The notes: a model not told the origin generated them from the sequence alone. Shown: positions 36,597 to 46,709, numbered from the stretch's first letter. The stretch: DNA of 64,000 nucleotides from Aalborgiella sp963841045 (GCA_963841045.1 CAWJBD010000011.1:1-64000), one strand, 5' to 3'. Program-made: numbers and translations.

Positions 36597-37976
36597 ATGA
36601 CAACACTCTTGGCCTTTTTGGCTGCTTTGGGATTGCTGATCGCTATTCATGAATATGGCCATTATCGAATGGCAGTTGCTTGCGGCGTTAAAGTTCTAAA
36701 ATTCTCTATTGGATTTGGTAAGACGGTTTTTAAATGGCAACCTAAGAATTCTGATACGGAATTTGTCATTGGTCTGTTGCCATTGGGTGGCTATGTGAAA
36801 ATGTTGGATGAACGTGAAGGCGCAGTCGAGGCTGCCCAGCGTCATTTGGCTTTCAACACACAAACGGTATGGAAGCGTGCTGCGATCGTGGCGGCAGGTC
36901 CAATTGCCAATTTATTACTGGCCATATTGCTATACGCTACCGTCAATTGGATGGGAGTACAAGAGCCTAGAGCAATCATTGCCAGTCCAGTGGCTGAGTC
37001 TTTAGCGCAAGAGGCAGGCTTCAAAGGTGGCGAACATATTTTGAAAACTGCTCTTGCTGATGAAGATTGGCAAGATATTCAGTCACTCGAAGAATTTCGT
37101 TGGTTCTTGACTCGTGCTGCACTGAATAAACAAGATGTCAGCATAGAGTATGCCCGTTCTGAGGGAAGCTCTCGCTACAAGGCGAATATGCCATTATCCA
37201 AATTGGATGTGCATGAAATTGACGCAAAGTTATTTCAAAAAATTGGCATTCTCGCACCCTGGTCAGCGGCAACAATAGGGGAAATTCAAGCTGCCAGTTC
37301 TGCTGCGCGCGCGGGTCTCAAAATGGGAGATCTGGTGTTATCGATCGGTGGCAAAGAGGTGGTGGACGCACAGCAACTTAGACAGACCATACGTGCCTCA
37401 ATTCAAACAAATGGCAATTCCAGTACAGGATTAGCACAAGAATGGCGGATAGACAGAGCGGGTCAAAAGCTCAGCATCATGGTTGAGCCAGAAGTCAATT
37501 TTGAAAATCAAATAGCTGTAGGAAAAATCGGTGCTTTTGTTGGTTCAGCGCCTGCCTTAACAACTGTGAACTATGGTTTGCTTGAAGGTTTTTCGAAGGC
37601 TTTCAATAGGACCTGGGAAGTATCTGTACTGACAGTGCGAATGTTCGCAAAAATGATCATCGGCGAAGCATCGCTGAAAAATTTAAGCGGTCCATTAACC
37701 ATTGCCGATTACGCCGGAAAATCGGCACAGCTGGGATTGACCAGCTACTTGGTATTTTTAGCTCTCATCAGCGTCAGTTTAGGGGTGCTGAATTTGATGC
37801 CTTTGCCTGTTTTGGATGGTGGTCATCTGGTGTATTATGCATGGGAGGCTATCACTGGAAAGCAAGTGTCCGAGCGTTGGATGGAGCGATTTCAACGCGG
37901 TGGTGTCGCGATTATTTTTACCATGATGTTCATTGCGCTTTACAATGACCTTATTAGACTTTTTGTTAACACATGA
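36597..37976 (+). CDS. rseP: RseP-type site-2 intramembrane zinc protease
   Basis: Inner-membrane S2P protease of 459 residues that cleaves anti-sigma factors and signal-peptide remnants. The zinc motif is HEYGH (H18, E19, H22) in the first membrane segment. The third ligand is in the LDG motif MPLPVLDGGHLVYYAWEA (about residues 400-417). Periplasmic PDZ domains lie between (S-A-A-R-A-G-L-K-M-G-D-L-V in the second). No start-site ribosome box is obvious. The bamA start overlaps the stop by four bases. Confidence 0.95.
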   Translation: MTTLLAFLAALGLLIAIHEYGHYRMAVACGVKVLKFSIGFGKTVFKWQPKNSDTEFVIGLLPLGGYVKMLDEREGAVEAAQRHLAFNTQTVWKRAAIVAAGPIANLLLAILLYATVNWMGVQEPRAIIASPVAESLAQEAGFKGGEHILKTALADEDWQDIQSLEEFRWFLTRAALNKQDVSIEYARSEGSSRYKANMPLSKLDVHEIDAKLFQKIGILAPWSAATIGEIQAASSAARAGLKMGDLVLSIGGKEVVDAQQLRQTIRASIQTNGNSSTGLAQEWRIDRAGQKLSIMVEPEVNFENQIAVGKIGAFVGSAPALTTVNYGLLEGFSKAFNRTWEVSVLTVRMFAKMIIGEASLKNLSGPLTIADYAGKSAQLGLTSYLVFLALISVSLGVLNLMPLPVLDGGHLVYYAWEAITGKQVSERWMERFQRGGVAIIFTMMFIALYNDLIRLFVNT

Positions 37977-40291
37977 AACAAACAAAACTTTCCGTCGCAA
38001 TTGCGAGTAAACGATTGATTCGTAGCACTATGGTGCTGGCATCTAGCGCAATTTTTGGTATTTCAGCATGGGCTGTGACACCGTTTGCTGTGCGTGATAT
38101 TCGACTTGAAGGCTTGCAACGTGTGGAACCCGGAACCATATTTGCAACCATACCATTTCGCATTGGCGATACCTATGATGATGGAAAAGGCTCAGATGCC
38201 ATTCGTTCTCTATTTGCTTTGGGCTTATTTAAAGATGTGCGAATAGAAGCCAAAGATGGCGTGTTGATTGTGATTGTTGAAGAGCGTCCTACCATAGCCA
38301 ATGTTGAATTTTCCGGGGCCAAGGAATTTGACAAGGAAGCACTTATCAAATCATTGCGTGAAATTGGTTTGTCAGATGGACAACCCTTTGATAAAGCTTT
38401 AGCAGACAAGGCGGAGCGTGCTCTTAAGCAGCAATATGCTGCACGAAGTATGTACGCGGTAGAAGTGACAACAACTTTGACGCCGATAGAGCGCAACAGA
38501 GTCAATTTAACTTTCAGTGTCGTAGAAGGTGATGTTGCCAAGATTAAAGAAATAAAGATCACTGGCAACAAAGCTTACAGTGAATCGACTTTACGTGGCT
38601 TATTTGATTTGGACACTGGCGGTCTGCTGAGCTGGTACACCAAGAGTGACCGTTATACCAAGGCAAAACTGAATGCCGATATCGAAACTCTGAAATCGTA
38701 TTATTTGTCACGCGGCTATTTGGAGTTCAGGGTTGATTCAAACCAAGTGGACATATCTGCTGATAAAAAAGACGTCATCATCACAATCAACGTCACTGAA
38801 GGTGAACGTTTTGTCATTTCTGGCATTAAGTTGACAGGTAACTATTTGGGTAAAGAAGCCCACTTTAAAACGCTTGTACAAATTGCAGTTGACCAAGAAT
38901 ACAACGCAGACAAAATTGCGCAAACCAATCGTGCTTTTACAAATTACTTTGGTGATTTTGGTTTTGCTTTTGCAAGAGTGGAAGTCAAGCCTGAAATAGA
39001 CCGCAAAAACAATAAAGTGGCATTAACAATCAATGCCGAACCCGGGCAACGTGCTTATGTGCGACGCATCAATATAGCGGGCAATAACAAAACGCGTGAC
39101 GAGGTGATTCGCCGTGAATTCCGTCAATTTGAAACGTCCTGGTATGACGGTGAAAAATTGCGCAGTTCGAGAGACCGCGTGGATAGATTGGGATATTTCA
39201 AAGATGTTCAAATCGAAACTTTAGAAATTCCAGGCAATCCCGATCAAGTTGATATTCTGATGACAGTTGTTGAAAAACCGACAGGTAATCTGAGCTTGGG
39301 TGCGGGCTACAACACTTCTGACAAGTTGTCGTTCCAATTTGGTATCAAACAAGATAATATTTTTGGCTCAGGTAATTATTTAGGCGTTGATGTCAATACC
39401 AGTAAACTGAACCGCACGGCAGTGCTGACCACGATTGATCCCTATTTCACGCAAGATGGCGTATCACGCTCTTTGGATGCATACTACAGAACCACTCGAC
39501 CAACCACTGCCGTTGACTCAGATTACAGACTTTTAACAATAGGCAGTAGCTTGAAGTTTGGTTTACCCATTAGTCCGACAGATACCATTTATTTAGGTGG
39601 TGGCATAGAGCGTAACAAAATAGTTGATGGTACCAATTTGCCTCAAGTTTATAAAGACTATGCTGAACAATTTGGCTCTACCAGTGATTCAGTACCGCTG
39701 ACCATCGGCTGGTCTCGTGATGACAGAGACAGTGCATTGACGCCCAACTCAGGCAAATTGCAAAGACTTGCTGCCGAATGGAGTCCGGCTGGCGATGTGA
39801 AATACGTTAAAGCTGTCGCACAGTACCAGCAATATATTCCTTTAAACAAACAATTTACCTTGGCTTTTAATGGAGAAGTAAATTGGGGCAAAGGTTTGAG
39901 TGGCAGACCATTCCCGGTATTTAAGAATTCATATTCAGGTGGTTTGGGATCAGTGCGTGGTTTTGAATCATCATCTTTAGGTGCAATTGATGCGATTTCT
40001 GGCAACCCAATTGGTGGGCCGAAAAAAGTGACTTTGAACGCCGAGTTTTTGACGCCATTTCCAGGGGCTGGTAACGATAAATCGTTGCGTTTGTTTGCAT
40101 TCTTTGATGCTGGCAATGTATTTGCTGAAAGTGAAAAGGTTAGCTTTAGCTCACTGCGCACTTCTGTGGGTGTAGGTATCAATTGGATATCACCTATTGG
40201 ACCGCTGCGCATTTCGTATGCCAAACCGTTGCGTACCGAGGCTTCGGATAAAATAGAGAAATTCCAATTCAGTATTGGTACTGCGTTCTAG
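37973..40291 (+). CDS. bamA: Outer-membrane protein assembly factor BamA
   Basis: Central subunit of the beta-barrel assembly machinery, 772 residues. A signal peptide (about residues 1-33, ending near S-A-W-A) is followed by five POTRA domains (FAVRDIRLEGLQRVEPGTIF starts the first, to about residue 430) and a C-terminal 16-strand barrel that ends in Phe. The conserved VRGF motif is seen in GGLGSVRGFESSSLG. Intact, overlapping rseP and followed by the chaperone gene skp, as is common in Betaproteobacteria. Confidence 0.97.
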   Translation: MKQTKLSVAIASKRLIRSTMVLASSAIFGISAWAVTPFAVRDIRLEGLQRVEPGTIFATIPFRIGDTYDDGKGSDAIRSLFALGLFKDVRIEAKDGVLIVIVEERPTIANVEFSGAKEFDKEALIKSLREIGLSDGQPFDKALADKAERALKQQYAARSMYAVEVTTTLTPIERNRVNLTFSVVEGDVAKIKEIKITGNKAYSESTLRGLFDLDTGGLLSWYTKSDRYTKAKLNADIETLKSYYLSRGYLEFRVDSNQVDISADKKDVIITINVTEGERFVISGIKLTGNYLGKEAHFKTLVQIAVDQEYNADKIAQTNRAFTNYFGDFGFAFARVEVKPEIDRKNNKVALTINAEPGQRAYVRRINIAGNNKTRDEVIRREFRQFETSWYDGEKLRSSRDRVDRLGYFKDVQIETLEIPGNPDQVDILMTVVEKPTGNLSLGAGYNTSDKLSFQFGIKQDNIFGSGNYLGVDVNTSKLNRTAVLTTIDPYFTQDGVSRSLDAYYRTTRPTTAVDSDYRLLTIGSSLKFGLPISPTDTIYLGGGIERNKIVDGTNLPQVYKDYAEQFGSTSDSVPLTIGWSRDDRDSALTPNSGKLQRLAAEWSPAGDVKYVKAVAQYQQYIPLNKQFTLAFNGEVNWGKGLSGRPFPVFKNSYSGGLGSVRGFESSSLGAIDAISGNPIGGPKKVTLNAEFLTPFPGAGNDKSLRLFAFFDAGNVFAESEKVSFSSLRTSVGVGINWISPIGPLRISYAKPLRTEASDKIEKFQFSIGTAF

Positions 40292-40344
40292 AGCGGTTAA
40301 ACAGAGTTTTTCACAACATCGAATTTATTAAGAGATTGAGCAAT

Positions 40345-40861
40345 ATGCAAATTATTTCCAGCAAAACGATATTGGTGACCTTGGCTTTGGTTACCGCCAG
40401 TTTTTCGATGTCCGCTATTCGCACAAGAATTTAAAATTGGGTTCATCAACACTGATCGCATTTTTAGAGATGCCAATTCAGCCAAAGCAGCACAAGCTAA
40501 GTTGGAGCAAGAATTTTCCCGCCGCGAAAAAGAGTTGAATGACTTAGGGTTACAAATTAAAGCTGCGGCAGATAAATTAGATAAAGATGCACCTACTTTG
40601 TCTGAATCACAAAAAACCGCTCGCCAAAAACAAATTGTCGACCAAGACCGCGACTTTCAACGCAAGCGTCGTGAGTTCCAAGAAGACTTAAGCGCTCGAA
40701 AAAATGAAGAATTGCAGCAAGTTCTTGAACGCGCCAACAAGGTTGTGAAGCAAGTTGCCGAAGCAGAAAAATATGATCTGGTTTTACAAGAGGTTGTCTA
40801 TATCAACCCTAAGCATGACATGACAGAAAAAGTATTGAAGGCTTTGAACGCAGCGAAATAA
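40345..40861 (+). CDS. skp: Periplasmic chaperone Skp/OmpH (one frameshift in the signal peptide)
   Basis: Trimeric periplasmic chaperone of about 171 residues that delivers outer-membrane proteins to BamA. The start at 40345 opens a signal peptide (TILVTLALVTASFSMSA). The frame then shifts at about 40416-40424: the expected F-A-Q-E-F-K-I-G-F continues one frame over. The mature chain IGFINTDRIFRDANSAKAAQ is followed by the long helical tentacle region rich in Lys, Glu and Gln. It sits between bamA and lpxD as usual. Confidence 0.9.
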
Positions 40862-40937
40862 GTCGCTGGGTTTCAATAGTTTGCAAAACTCATCTACATT
40901 TGATCTCATCTAAATCAATTCACTCCAGCAATAAAGT

Positions 40938-41966
40938 GTGTCTATTCAACTTGGTCAAATCGTTGAAATACTAGGCGGCAAGCTGCATGGTGATGCAACA
41001 TGCGAAATTAAGGGGTTGGCTTCTCTGTTAGCGGCAGATGCTGGTCAAATTAGCTTTGTCAGCAACCAGAAGTATGAACAACAACTGGGTTCATGTAAGG
41101 CGGCTTGTGTCATCGTTGGTCCAAAATTAGAAAACATTGCCAAAGCACGGGGGCCATACATCGTCACCGAGCAACCTTATTTGTATTTTGCAAAGTTAAC
41201 GCAATTGTGGTCACTCAGGCATTCTCCGCAGAAATACGCTTTCATCCATCCAACAGCCGTCATTGATGCTACCGCAGTGGTACATCCGTCAGCACACATA
41301 GGACCTTTGTGTGTGATTGAATCCAATGCAAAGATTGGAGCTAATTCGGTGTTGCAATCACGCGTGCATGTAGGACATGATTGTGTGATTGGTGCCGATT
41401 GTTTGTTACACCCAGGTGTGGTGATTGGAGCGGATGGTTTTGGTTTTGCTCCAGATGTTCAATCAACAGCAGTTGAGGCTGGAAAGAGCTCAGAACAACA
41501 TCCCAAAATGCGTGAATGGGTGAAAATTGAACAATTGGGCGCGGTTGAAATCGGGAACAGAGTTGAGATTGGTGCCAATACATGCATAGACCGTGGTGCT
41601 TTGGACAATACCATCATAGCTGAGGGTGTAAAGCTTGATAACTTGATTCAAATTGGTCATGGCACAAGAATTGGACAGCACACGGTTATTGCCGCTTCTA
41701 CAGCTATTGCAGGTAGCACAGTGATCGGTGACTATTGCGTGATTGGTGGATCGGTGAGCATCGCAGGACATTTGTCCATCGCAGACCACGTGCAAATTTC
41801 GGGTGCATCTGTGGTGATACACAGTATTCACAAGCAAGGCGTTTATTCGGGTTTGTATCCTTTGGATGAGCACAAAGAATGGAGCAAAAATGCAGCAGCA
41901 TTGAAACAGTTGGCAGCTTTGCGAGAGCGCATCAGAGAATTAGAGAAATCTCTAAATCAAAAATAG
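40938..41966 (+). CDS. lpxD: UDP-3-O-acylglucosamine N-acyltransferase
   Basis: Third enzyme of lipid A synthesis, 342 residues, GTG start. An N-terminal uridine-binding domain (VEILGGKLHGDATCEIKGLA) is followed by about ten left-handed hexapeptide turns (HPTAVIDATAVVHPSAHIGP and so on). The catalytic His is in DNLIQIGHGTRIGQHTVIAA. A C-terminal helix (LAALRERIRELEKSL) closes the trimer. Confidence 0.96.
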   Translation: MSIQLGQIVEILGGKLHGDATCEIKGLASLLAADAGQISFVSNQKYEQQLGSCKAACVIVGPKLENIAKARGPYIVTEQPYLYFAKLTQLWSLRHSPQKYAFIHPTAVIDATAVVHPSAHIGPLCVIESNAKIGANSVLQSRVHVGHDCVIGADCLLHPGVVIGADGFGFAPDVQSTAVEAGKSSEQHPKMREWVKIEQLGAVEIGNRVEIGANTCIDRGALDNTIIAEGVKLDNLIQIGHGTRIGQHTVIAASTAIAGSTVIGDYCVIGGSVSIAGHLSIADHVQISGASVVIHSIHKQGVYSGLYPLDEHKEWSKNAAALKQLAALRERIRELEKSLNQK

Positions 41967-41998
41967 ATTCATAACAGTTAAGAAAGACAACAATCACC

Positions 41999-42448
41999 AT
42001 GATGGACATTCACCAAATTCTCAAACAACTTCCGCATCGCTATCCTTTTGTGTTGGTCGATCGAGTTACAGAAATTGAAAAAGGCAAATATATCAAAGGC
42101 TATAAGAATGTGTCTATCAACGAACCCTATTTTGTAGGGCATTTTCCTTACCATCCAGTGATGCCAGGGGTGTTGATTGTCGAGGCTTTGGCGCAGACGG
42201 CTGCGCTCTTAGGGTTTGATACTTTGGGTGTCACGCCAGATGACAAAACGCTGTTTTATTTTGCAAGCATTGACGGTGTTCGATTCAAAAAGCCAGTGTC
42301 CCCCGGAGATCAACTCTGGTTGGAAATGCATGTTGATCGGGTTCGTTCTGGTATGTGGAAATTCAAAGGGCACGCTTCAGTCGATGGCGAAGTGGTGACT
42401 GAAGCCGAAATCATGTGCACCATACGACAAGTGGGTGAAGGCGATTGA
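41999..42448 (+). CDS. fabZ: 3-hydroxyacyl-ACP dehydratase FabZ
   Basis: Hot-dog dehydratase of 149 residues in fatty-acid elongation. Motifs: ILKQLPHRYPFVLVDRV, then NEPYFVGHFPYHPVMPGVLI with the catalytic His and VEALAQTAALL with the Glu. It lies between lpxD and lpxA and overlaps the lpxA start, which couples lipid A and fatty-acid synthesis. Confidence 0.96.
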   Translation: MMDIHQILKQLPHRYPFVLVDRVTEIEKGKYIKGYKNVSINEPYFVGHFPYHPVMPGVLIVEALAQTAALLGFDTLGVTPDDKTLFYFASIDGVRFKKPVSPGDQLWLEMHVDRVRSGMWKFKGHASVDGEVVTEAEIMCTIRQVGEGD

Positions 42449-43227
42449 TACATTCCACCGCCATCGTTGATGCCAATGCTGTTTTGCACAGCAGTGTAGA
42501 GGTCGGTCCTTATACGGTGATTGGTCCGCACGTGCGCATAGGTGCAGGTACACGTGTTGGCGCGCATTGTGTTATTGAAGGTCACACCACCATAGGGTGC
42601 GACAACCACATCTTTCAATTTAATTCATTGGGTGCTATTCCTCAGGATAAAAAATACGCCGGTGAACCCTGTGAGTTGCACATTGGCAATCGAAACACCA
42701 TTCGTGAATTTTGCACTTTCAACATTGGCAGTCCTGGCGATGCCGGTGTGACACGCGTGGGTGATGACAATTGGATCATGGCCTATGTTCACATTGCGCA
42801 TGATTGCCAAGTGGGTAACAAAACTATTTTGGCGAATAACACCACTTTGGGAGGTCATGTGCATTTGGCGGACTGGGTTATCGTTGGTGGTCTGACTGGT
42901 ATTCATCAATTTGTGAAAGTTGGTGCACATGCCATGGTTGGTTTTTCCAGTGCGGTAACCAAAGATGTACCACCTTTCATGATGGCGGATGGCAACCCAT
43001 TGGCCGTGCGTGGCTTTAATATTGAGGGATTGCGCCGTCGTCAATTCAGCGCAGAACGCATCGCTGCCATCAAGCAAATGCATAAATTAATGTACCGCAT
43101 AGACCAGACAATGGCGAAGGCTGTTGAAGACATGAAAGTGCTAGCTGCTGCAACACCTGAAGCTGCTGATGACATTGTGTTGATGCTTGATTTCATTGCA
43201 GCAAGCGCACGTGGTGTTGCCAGATAA
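42445..43227 (+). CDS. lpxA: UDP-N-acetylglucosamine acyltransferase
   Basis: First enzyme of lipid A synthesis, 260 residues, with a TTG start overlapping the fabZ stop (TTGA). Hexapeptide-repeat beta-helix beginning IHSTAIVDANAVLHSSVEVG. The catalytic His is in YVHIAHDCQVGNKTILANN, and the C-terminal helical domain contains NIEGLRRRQFSAERIAAIKQ. Normal length. Confidence 0.96.
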   Translation: MIHSTAIVDANAVLHSSVEVGPYTVIGPHVRIGAGTRVGAHCVIEGHTTIGCDNHIFQFNSLGAIPQDKKYAGEPCELHIGNRNTIREFCTFNIGSPGDAGVTRVGDDNWIMAYVHIAHDCQVGNKTILANNTTLGGHVHLADWVIVGGLTGIHQFVKVGAHAMVGFSSAVTKDVPPFMMADGNPLAVRGFNIEGLRRRQFSAERIAAIKQMHKLMYRIDQTMAKAVEDMKVLAAATPEAADDIVLMLDFIAASARGVAR

Positions 43228-43275
43228 ATCGCCTGCTGAATTTGTTGTTCGCAAAATAGGCTTATTAGGCGCAAG

Positions 43276-44500
43276 GTGAATCACAAACTGCAAACAACAT
43301 CGCCCACCATCGCCATGGTGGCAGGTGAAACATCTGGCGATTTGCTGGCTGGGCTTTTGTTGGATGGCATCAATCTACGGTGGCCACATGTGCAAGCAGT
43401 GGGTATTGGCGGTGCACAAATGAAAGCGCGCGGATTTTCTGCTTGGTGGCCCAGTGAAAAATTAGCGGTATTTGGCTATGTCGATGCGCTGCTGCATTAC
43501 CGTGAAATATCGGGCATTCGAAAACAACTCAAAGCCAAACTCATTGCCAACCCACCCGATGTGTTTATTGGTGTGGATGCGCCAGATTTCAATTTGGATT
43601 TGGAAGCGGATTTACGCGCCAATGGCATTAAAACAGTGCATTTTGTTTGCCCGTCAATCTGGGCATGGCGCGCAAAGCGGGTTGAAAAGCTGAAAAAAAG
43701 TTGCGACCACGTCTTGTGCATTTACCCGTTTGAGCCTGCATTGCTGGCGCAACATGGCATAGCAGCCACCTATGTGGGGCATCCACTGGCGTCAGTGATA
43801 CCGATTGTCCCCGATAAATTCATGGCTCGACAAAAGCTTGGTTTGCAGAACGACGATAGAGTCATCGCCGTCTTGCCAGGTAGCCGCTTGTCAGAGATTA
43901 AACACCTTGCTCCAAGATATTTTAAGGCTGTAGCCGGCATGAATAATGCCTGTGCTGCTATGAAATTTATAGTACCTTCGATTCCTAAATTCATACCATT
44001 GCTTAAGCAAATAGCCAATAGACTGCGGTGTCGCAGATCTGGTGCAAATCATCGAAGGACAATCGCATCTGGCTTTAGAAGCCTGTGATGTGACCTTGAT
44101 CACCAGTGGCACTGCCACACTGGAGGCCGCATTGTACAAACGACCCATGGTCATCGCATACGCGCTCAATGGTTTGTCCTACCAAATCATGAAGCGAAAA
44201 AAATTGCAGCCATGGGTTGGTCTTCCTAATATATTGAGCCAACAATTTGTCGTGCCTGAATTGTTGCAAGACGCTGCCACACCCGAGGCACTGGCGACTG
44301 CTACATTGGCATGGTTTGATGCGCCTGAAAAAGTTGCAGAATTGGAGCGACAATTTACCGAACTGCATCACCAACTCAAACGCAATACTTCAGAACTCGC
44401 AGCCCATGCCATTAGCCAAGTCCTCCAAGCCCTGCCAAGCTTGACTGAAAAAGCACCACTTAAATCCAAAGCAGTGAGGAAGCGCACTGCTTCTTTGTGA
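43276..44500 (+). CDS. lpxB: Lipid-A-disaccharide synthase carrying a repeat insertion (one frameshift)
   Basis: GT19 glycosyltransferase of about 407 residues, GTG start, joining two acylated glucosamines of lipid A at the inner membrane. Motifs: MVAGETSGDLLAGLLLDGI, GIGGAQMKARGFSAWWPSEK, FVCPSIWAWRAKRVEKLK, YVGHPLAS and VLPGSRLSEIKHLAPRYF, then LITSGTATLEAALYKRPMVI. Frames join near 44015-44040. Residues about 216-235 come from a palindromic repeat (43918-43978) but end on K-F-I-V-P, as LpxB proteins usually do. The rnhB start overlaps the stop. Confidence 0.93.
43918..43978 (+). repeat. Dispersed palindromic repeat, copy 8, inside lpxB
   Basis: GGCTGTAGCCGGCATGAATA, ATGCCTGTGCTGCTAT and AAATTTATAGTA, read in frame as K-A-V-A-G-M-N-N-A-C-A-A-M-K-F-I-V. 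Confidence 0.85.
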
Positions 44501-45123
44501 AGGGTTTATTGAAAGCCGAGCAAGTTGCATTGTCTTGGGATACGCCGGGATTGGTAGCAGGCGTTGATGAAGCTGGGCGCGGCCCTTTGGCTGGTCCCGT
44601 GTTTGCAGCGGCGGTGATTTTGGATGATTTAAAGCCCATTAAAGGCTTGGCCGATTCGAAAACCTTGACAGCCAAAAAGCGCGACAAGCTGTACGATGAA
44701 ATCCGCGCCAAAGCATTGTGTTGCTCAGTAGCGCAGGCCAGTACCGAGGAAGTGGATGCGCTGAATATCTTGCAAGCCACCATGCTGGCAATGCAACGTG
44801 CCGTCGATGGTTTGCGACTCAAACCTGTCAAGGTGTTGGTGGATGGCAACCGCATTCCGAAATTGGATGTATTGGCAGAGGCTATCGTCAAGGGCGACAG
44901 CAAAGTGCAAGCCATTTCAGCTGCCAGTATTTTGGCCAAAGTCAGCCGTGACCGTTGGTGCAGCGATTTGCATGCGCAGTTTCCAAACTATGGTTTTGAC
45001 CAACACAAAGGTTATGGCACAGCGCAACACATGGCTGCTCTGAAAGAGTTTGGACCCTGTCCAGAGCACCGCACCAGTTTTGCACCGGTGACGGCTGTAT
45101 TGCACTTAAAAGAACAACAATGA
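44497..45123 (+). CDS. rnhB: Ribonuclease HII
   Basis: RNase HII of 208 residues, which removes ribonucleotides and RNA from DNA/RNA hybrids. GTG start overlapping the lpxB stop. The catalytic acids are in VAGVDEAGRGPLAGPVFAAA (Asp-Glu), VDGNRIPKL and AISAASILAKVSRDRWC. The C-terminal YGFDQHKGYGTAQHMAALKE is typical. The stop overlaps the start of the next gene. Confidence 0.96.
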   Translation: MKGLLKAEQVALSWDTPGLVAGVDEAGRGPLAGPVFAAAVILDDLKPIKGLADSKTLTAKKRDKLYDEIRAKALCCSVAQASTEEVDALNILQATMLAMQRAVDGLRLKPVKVLVDGNRIPKLDVLAEAIVKGDSKVQAISAASILAKVSRDRWCSDLHAQFPNYGFDQHKGYGTAQHMAALKEFGPCPEHRTSFAPVTAVLHLKEQQ

Positions 45124-45908
45124 GCACACCCAACATCACTCACATCACATCGCGCGACAATGCCTTGCTTAAAGAACTGCGTAAGCTCAGCACAGACAGC
45201 ACTGCATATCGCAAACAAGGACAAGTTTGGTTAGAGGGTGACCATTTGTGCAGGGCGGCTATAGAGCGTGGTGTGCAACCTGTCATGGCTGTATTTTTAG
45301 AGTCTTTTTGGCCTCTAGCCGGCGAATATATTGACTATGATGCTATTAAAAATATAGCAATAAAAAATTTCACGATTGCAGATAAATTGTGGCCAGAAAT
45401 AAGCAGTCTTGAGTCACCCGCCAAAATGGGTTTTGTGATTGATTTACCCACTTCAATCGGTATTCAAGCATCTGTACCAACCCTTATCTTAGACCGGGTG
45501 CAAGATGCAGGTAATGTGGGCTCAATCTTGCGCAGTGCAGCGGCATTTGGTTTCAAGCAAGTGGTGGCATTGAAGGGTACAGCTGCCTTGTGGAGCCCTA
45601 AAGTTTTGCGCGCTGGCATGGGCGCTCATTTTGCATTGCAATTGTTTGAGAGTGCGACTGTGGATGATTTGGCAGTTTTGAAAATTCCTTTGGTCGTTAC
45701 CAGTTCGCATCAAGGTGATTTTTTGCAGACAGTCAAACTACCCTCACCATGTGCATGGGTGATGGGACATGAAGGGCAGGGCGTTTGCAGTGAATTGCTT
45801 TCGCGCGCAGCGGTATCGGTACGCATCGGTCAACCAGGTGGTGAAGAATCCTTGAATGTGGCAGCAGCAGCAGCGATTTGTTTACACGCCAGCAGTGTGC
45901 AAAACTAA
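45120..45908 (+). CDS. SpoU/TrmH-family RNA methyltransferase with a repeat insertion
   Basis: SAM-dependent 2'-O-methyltransferase of the SPOUT class, 262 residues. An N-terminal RNA-binding substrate domain (ITSRDNALLKELRKLSTDS) precedes the knotted catalytic domain with LILDRVQDAGNVGSILRSAA (motif 1), WVMGHEGQGVCSELL (motif 2) and SLNVAAAAAICL (motif 3). The target RNA is unknown. Residues about 61-81 (F-W-P-L-A-G-E-Y-I-D-Y-D-A-I) are encoded by a palindromic repeat lying between the two domains. It is convergent with rlmB, which is a paralogue. Confidence 0.88.
   Translation: MSTPNITHITSRDNALLKELRKLSTDSTAYRKQGQVWLEGDHLCRAAIERGVQPVMAVFLESFWPLAGEYIDYDAIKNIAIKNFTIADKLWPEISSLESPAKMGFVIDLPTSIGIQASVPTLILDRVQDAGNVGSILRSAAAFGFKQVVALKGTAALWSPKVLRAGMGAHFALQLFESATVDDLAVLKIPLVVTSSHQGDFLQTVKLPSPCAWVMGHEGQGVCSELLSRAAVSVRIGQPGGEESLNVAAAAAICLHASSVQN
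45301..45362 (+). repeat. Dispersed palindromic repeat, copy 9, inside the SpoU methyltransferase gene
   Basis: TTGGCCTCTAGCCGGCGAAT, TTGACTATGATGCTAT and AATATAGCAA, read in the same frame as the copies in lpxB and at 28446 in purL. Confidence 0.85.
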
Positions 45909-45926
45909 ATCTCGATTTTTACTTTT

Positions 45927-46709
45927 TTATGATGTCGTACGCTGGCGCAAAGCCTCGTACAAGCACACGCCACTGGCTACAGAGACATTCAAACTTTCAA
46001 CCGCCCCTTGCATGGGAATGCTGATGAGCTCATCGCATGTTTTGGCAGTGAGTTGTCGAATACCGTCACCCTCAGCCCCCAGCACCAAAGCAACGGGTCC
46101 TTTGAGGTCGGCTTGGTATAAATTTTTTGTGGCTTGATCGCTGGTGCCAATCACCCAAATGTTGCGTTCTTTGAGTTCATTCAAAGTGCGTGCCAAGTTG
46201 GTCACCATGAAGTAGGGCACGGTTTCAGCCGCGCCACTGGCTACTTTGGCAACAGTCGCGTTGATGCCTGCGGCATTGTCTTTGGGGGCAATGACGGCAT
46301 GCACGCCAGCACCGTCTGCCACACGCAAACACGCGCCCAAATTGTGTGGATCAGTCACTCCATCCAGCACCAAAATTAATGGGTTGTCGCTTAACTTGCG
46401 TTCGGCGACGGCTGTTGATTCATGCCTATGTTCTAGATTTTCCAACAACTCATCCAATGAATGGACTTGCACAATCTCTTGCACTTTGGCCACCACACCT
46501 TGATGACCATGACCACCAGCCAGTTTGACCAAGCGTTCATTATCCGACTCAATCAATCGCATGCCCATGTCGGAGGCTTTGGCCACAAACTGCCGCATGC
46601 GTGCATCTTTGCGCGAAGTGTCGTAATAGATTTCAATCACCGATTTGGGTGAGGTTTTAAGCCGAACATTGATGGCATGAAAGCCGAAGAGAACTTTTTG
46701 TGATGACAT
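45927..46709 (-). CDS. rlmB: 23S rRNA (guanosine-2'-O-)-methyltransferase RlmB
   Basis: SpoU methyltransferase of about 260 residues that modifies G2251 in the peptidyl-transferase centre. The start M-S-S-Q-K-V-L-F-G-F-H-A-I at 46709 fits the family; the frame is open upstream to 46820 but would run into the glycine riboswitch region. Motifs: LILVLDGVTDPHNLGACLRV, VALVLGAEGDGIRQLT and IPMQGAVESLNVSVASGVCL. It is transcribed divergently from gcvT. Confidence 0.95.
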   Translation of the reverse strand: MSSQKVLFGFHAINVRLKTSPKSVIEIYYDTSRKDARMRQFVAKASDMGMRLIESDNERLVKLAGGHGHQGVVAKVQEIVQVHSLDELLENLEHRHESTAVAERKLSDNPLILVLDGVTDPHNLGACLRVADGAGVHAVIAPKDNAAGINATVAKVASGAAETVPYFMVTNLARTLNELKERNIWVIGTSDQATKNLYQADLKGPVALVLGAEGDGIRQLTAKTCDELISIPMQGAVESLNVSVASGVCLYEALRQRTTS

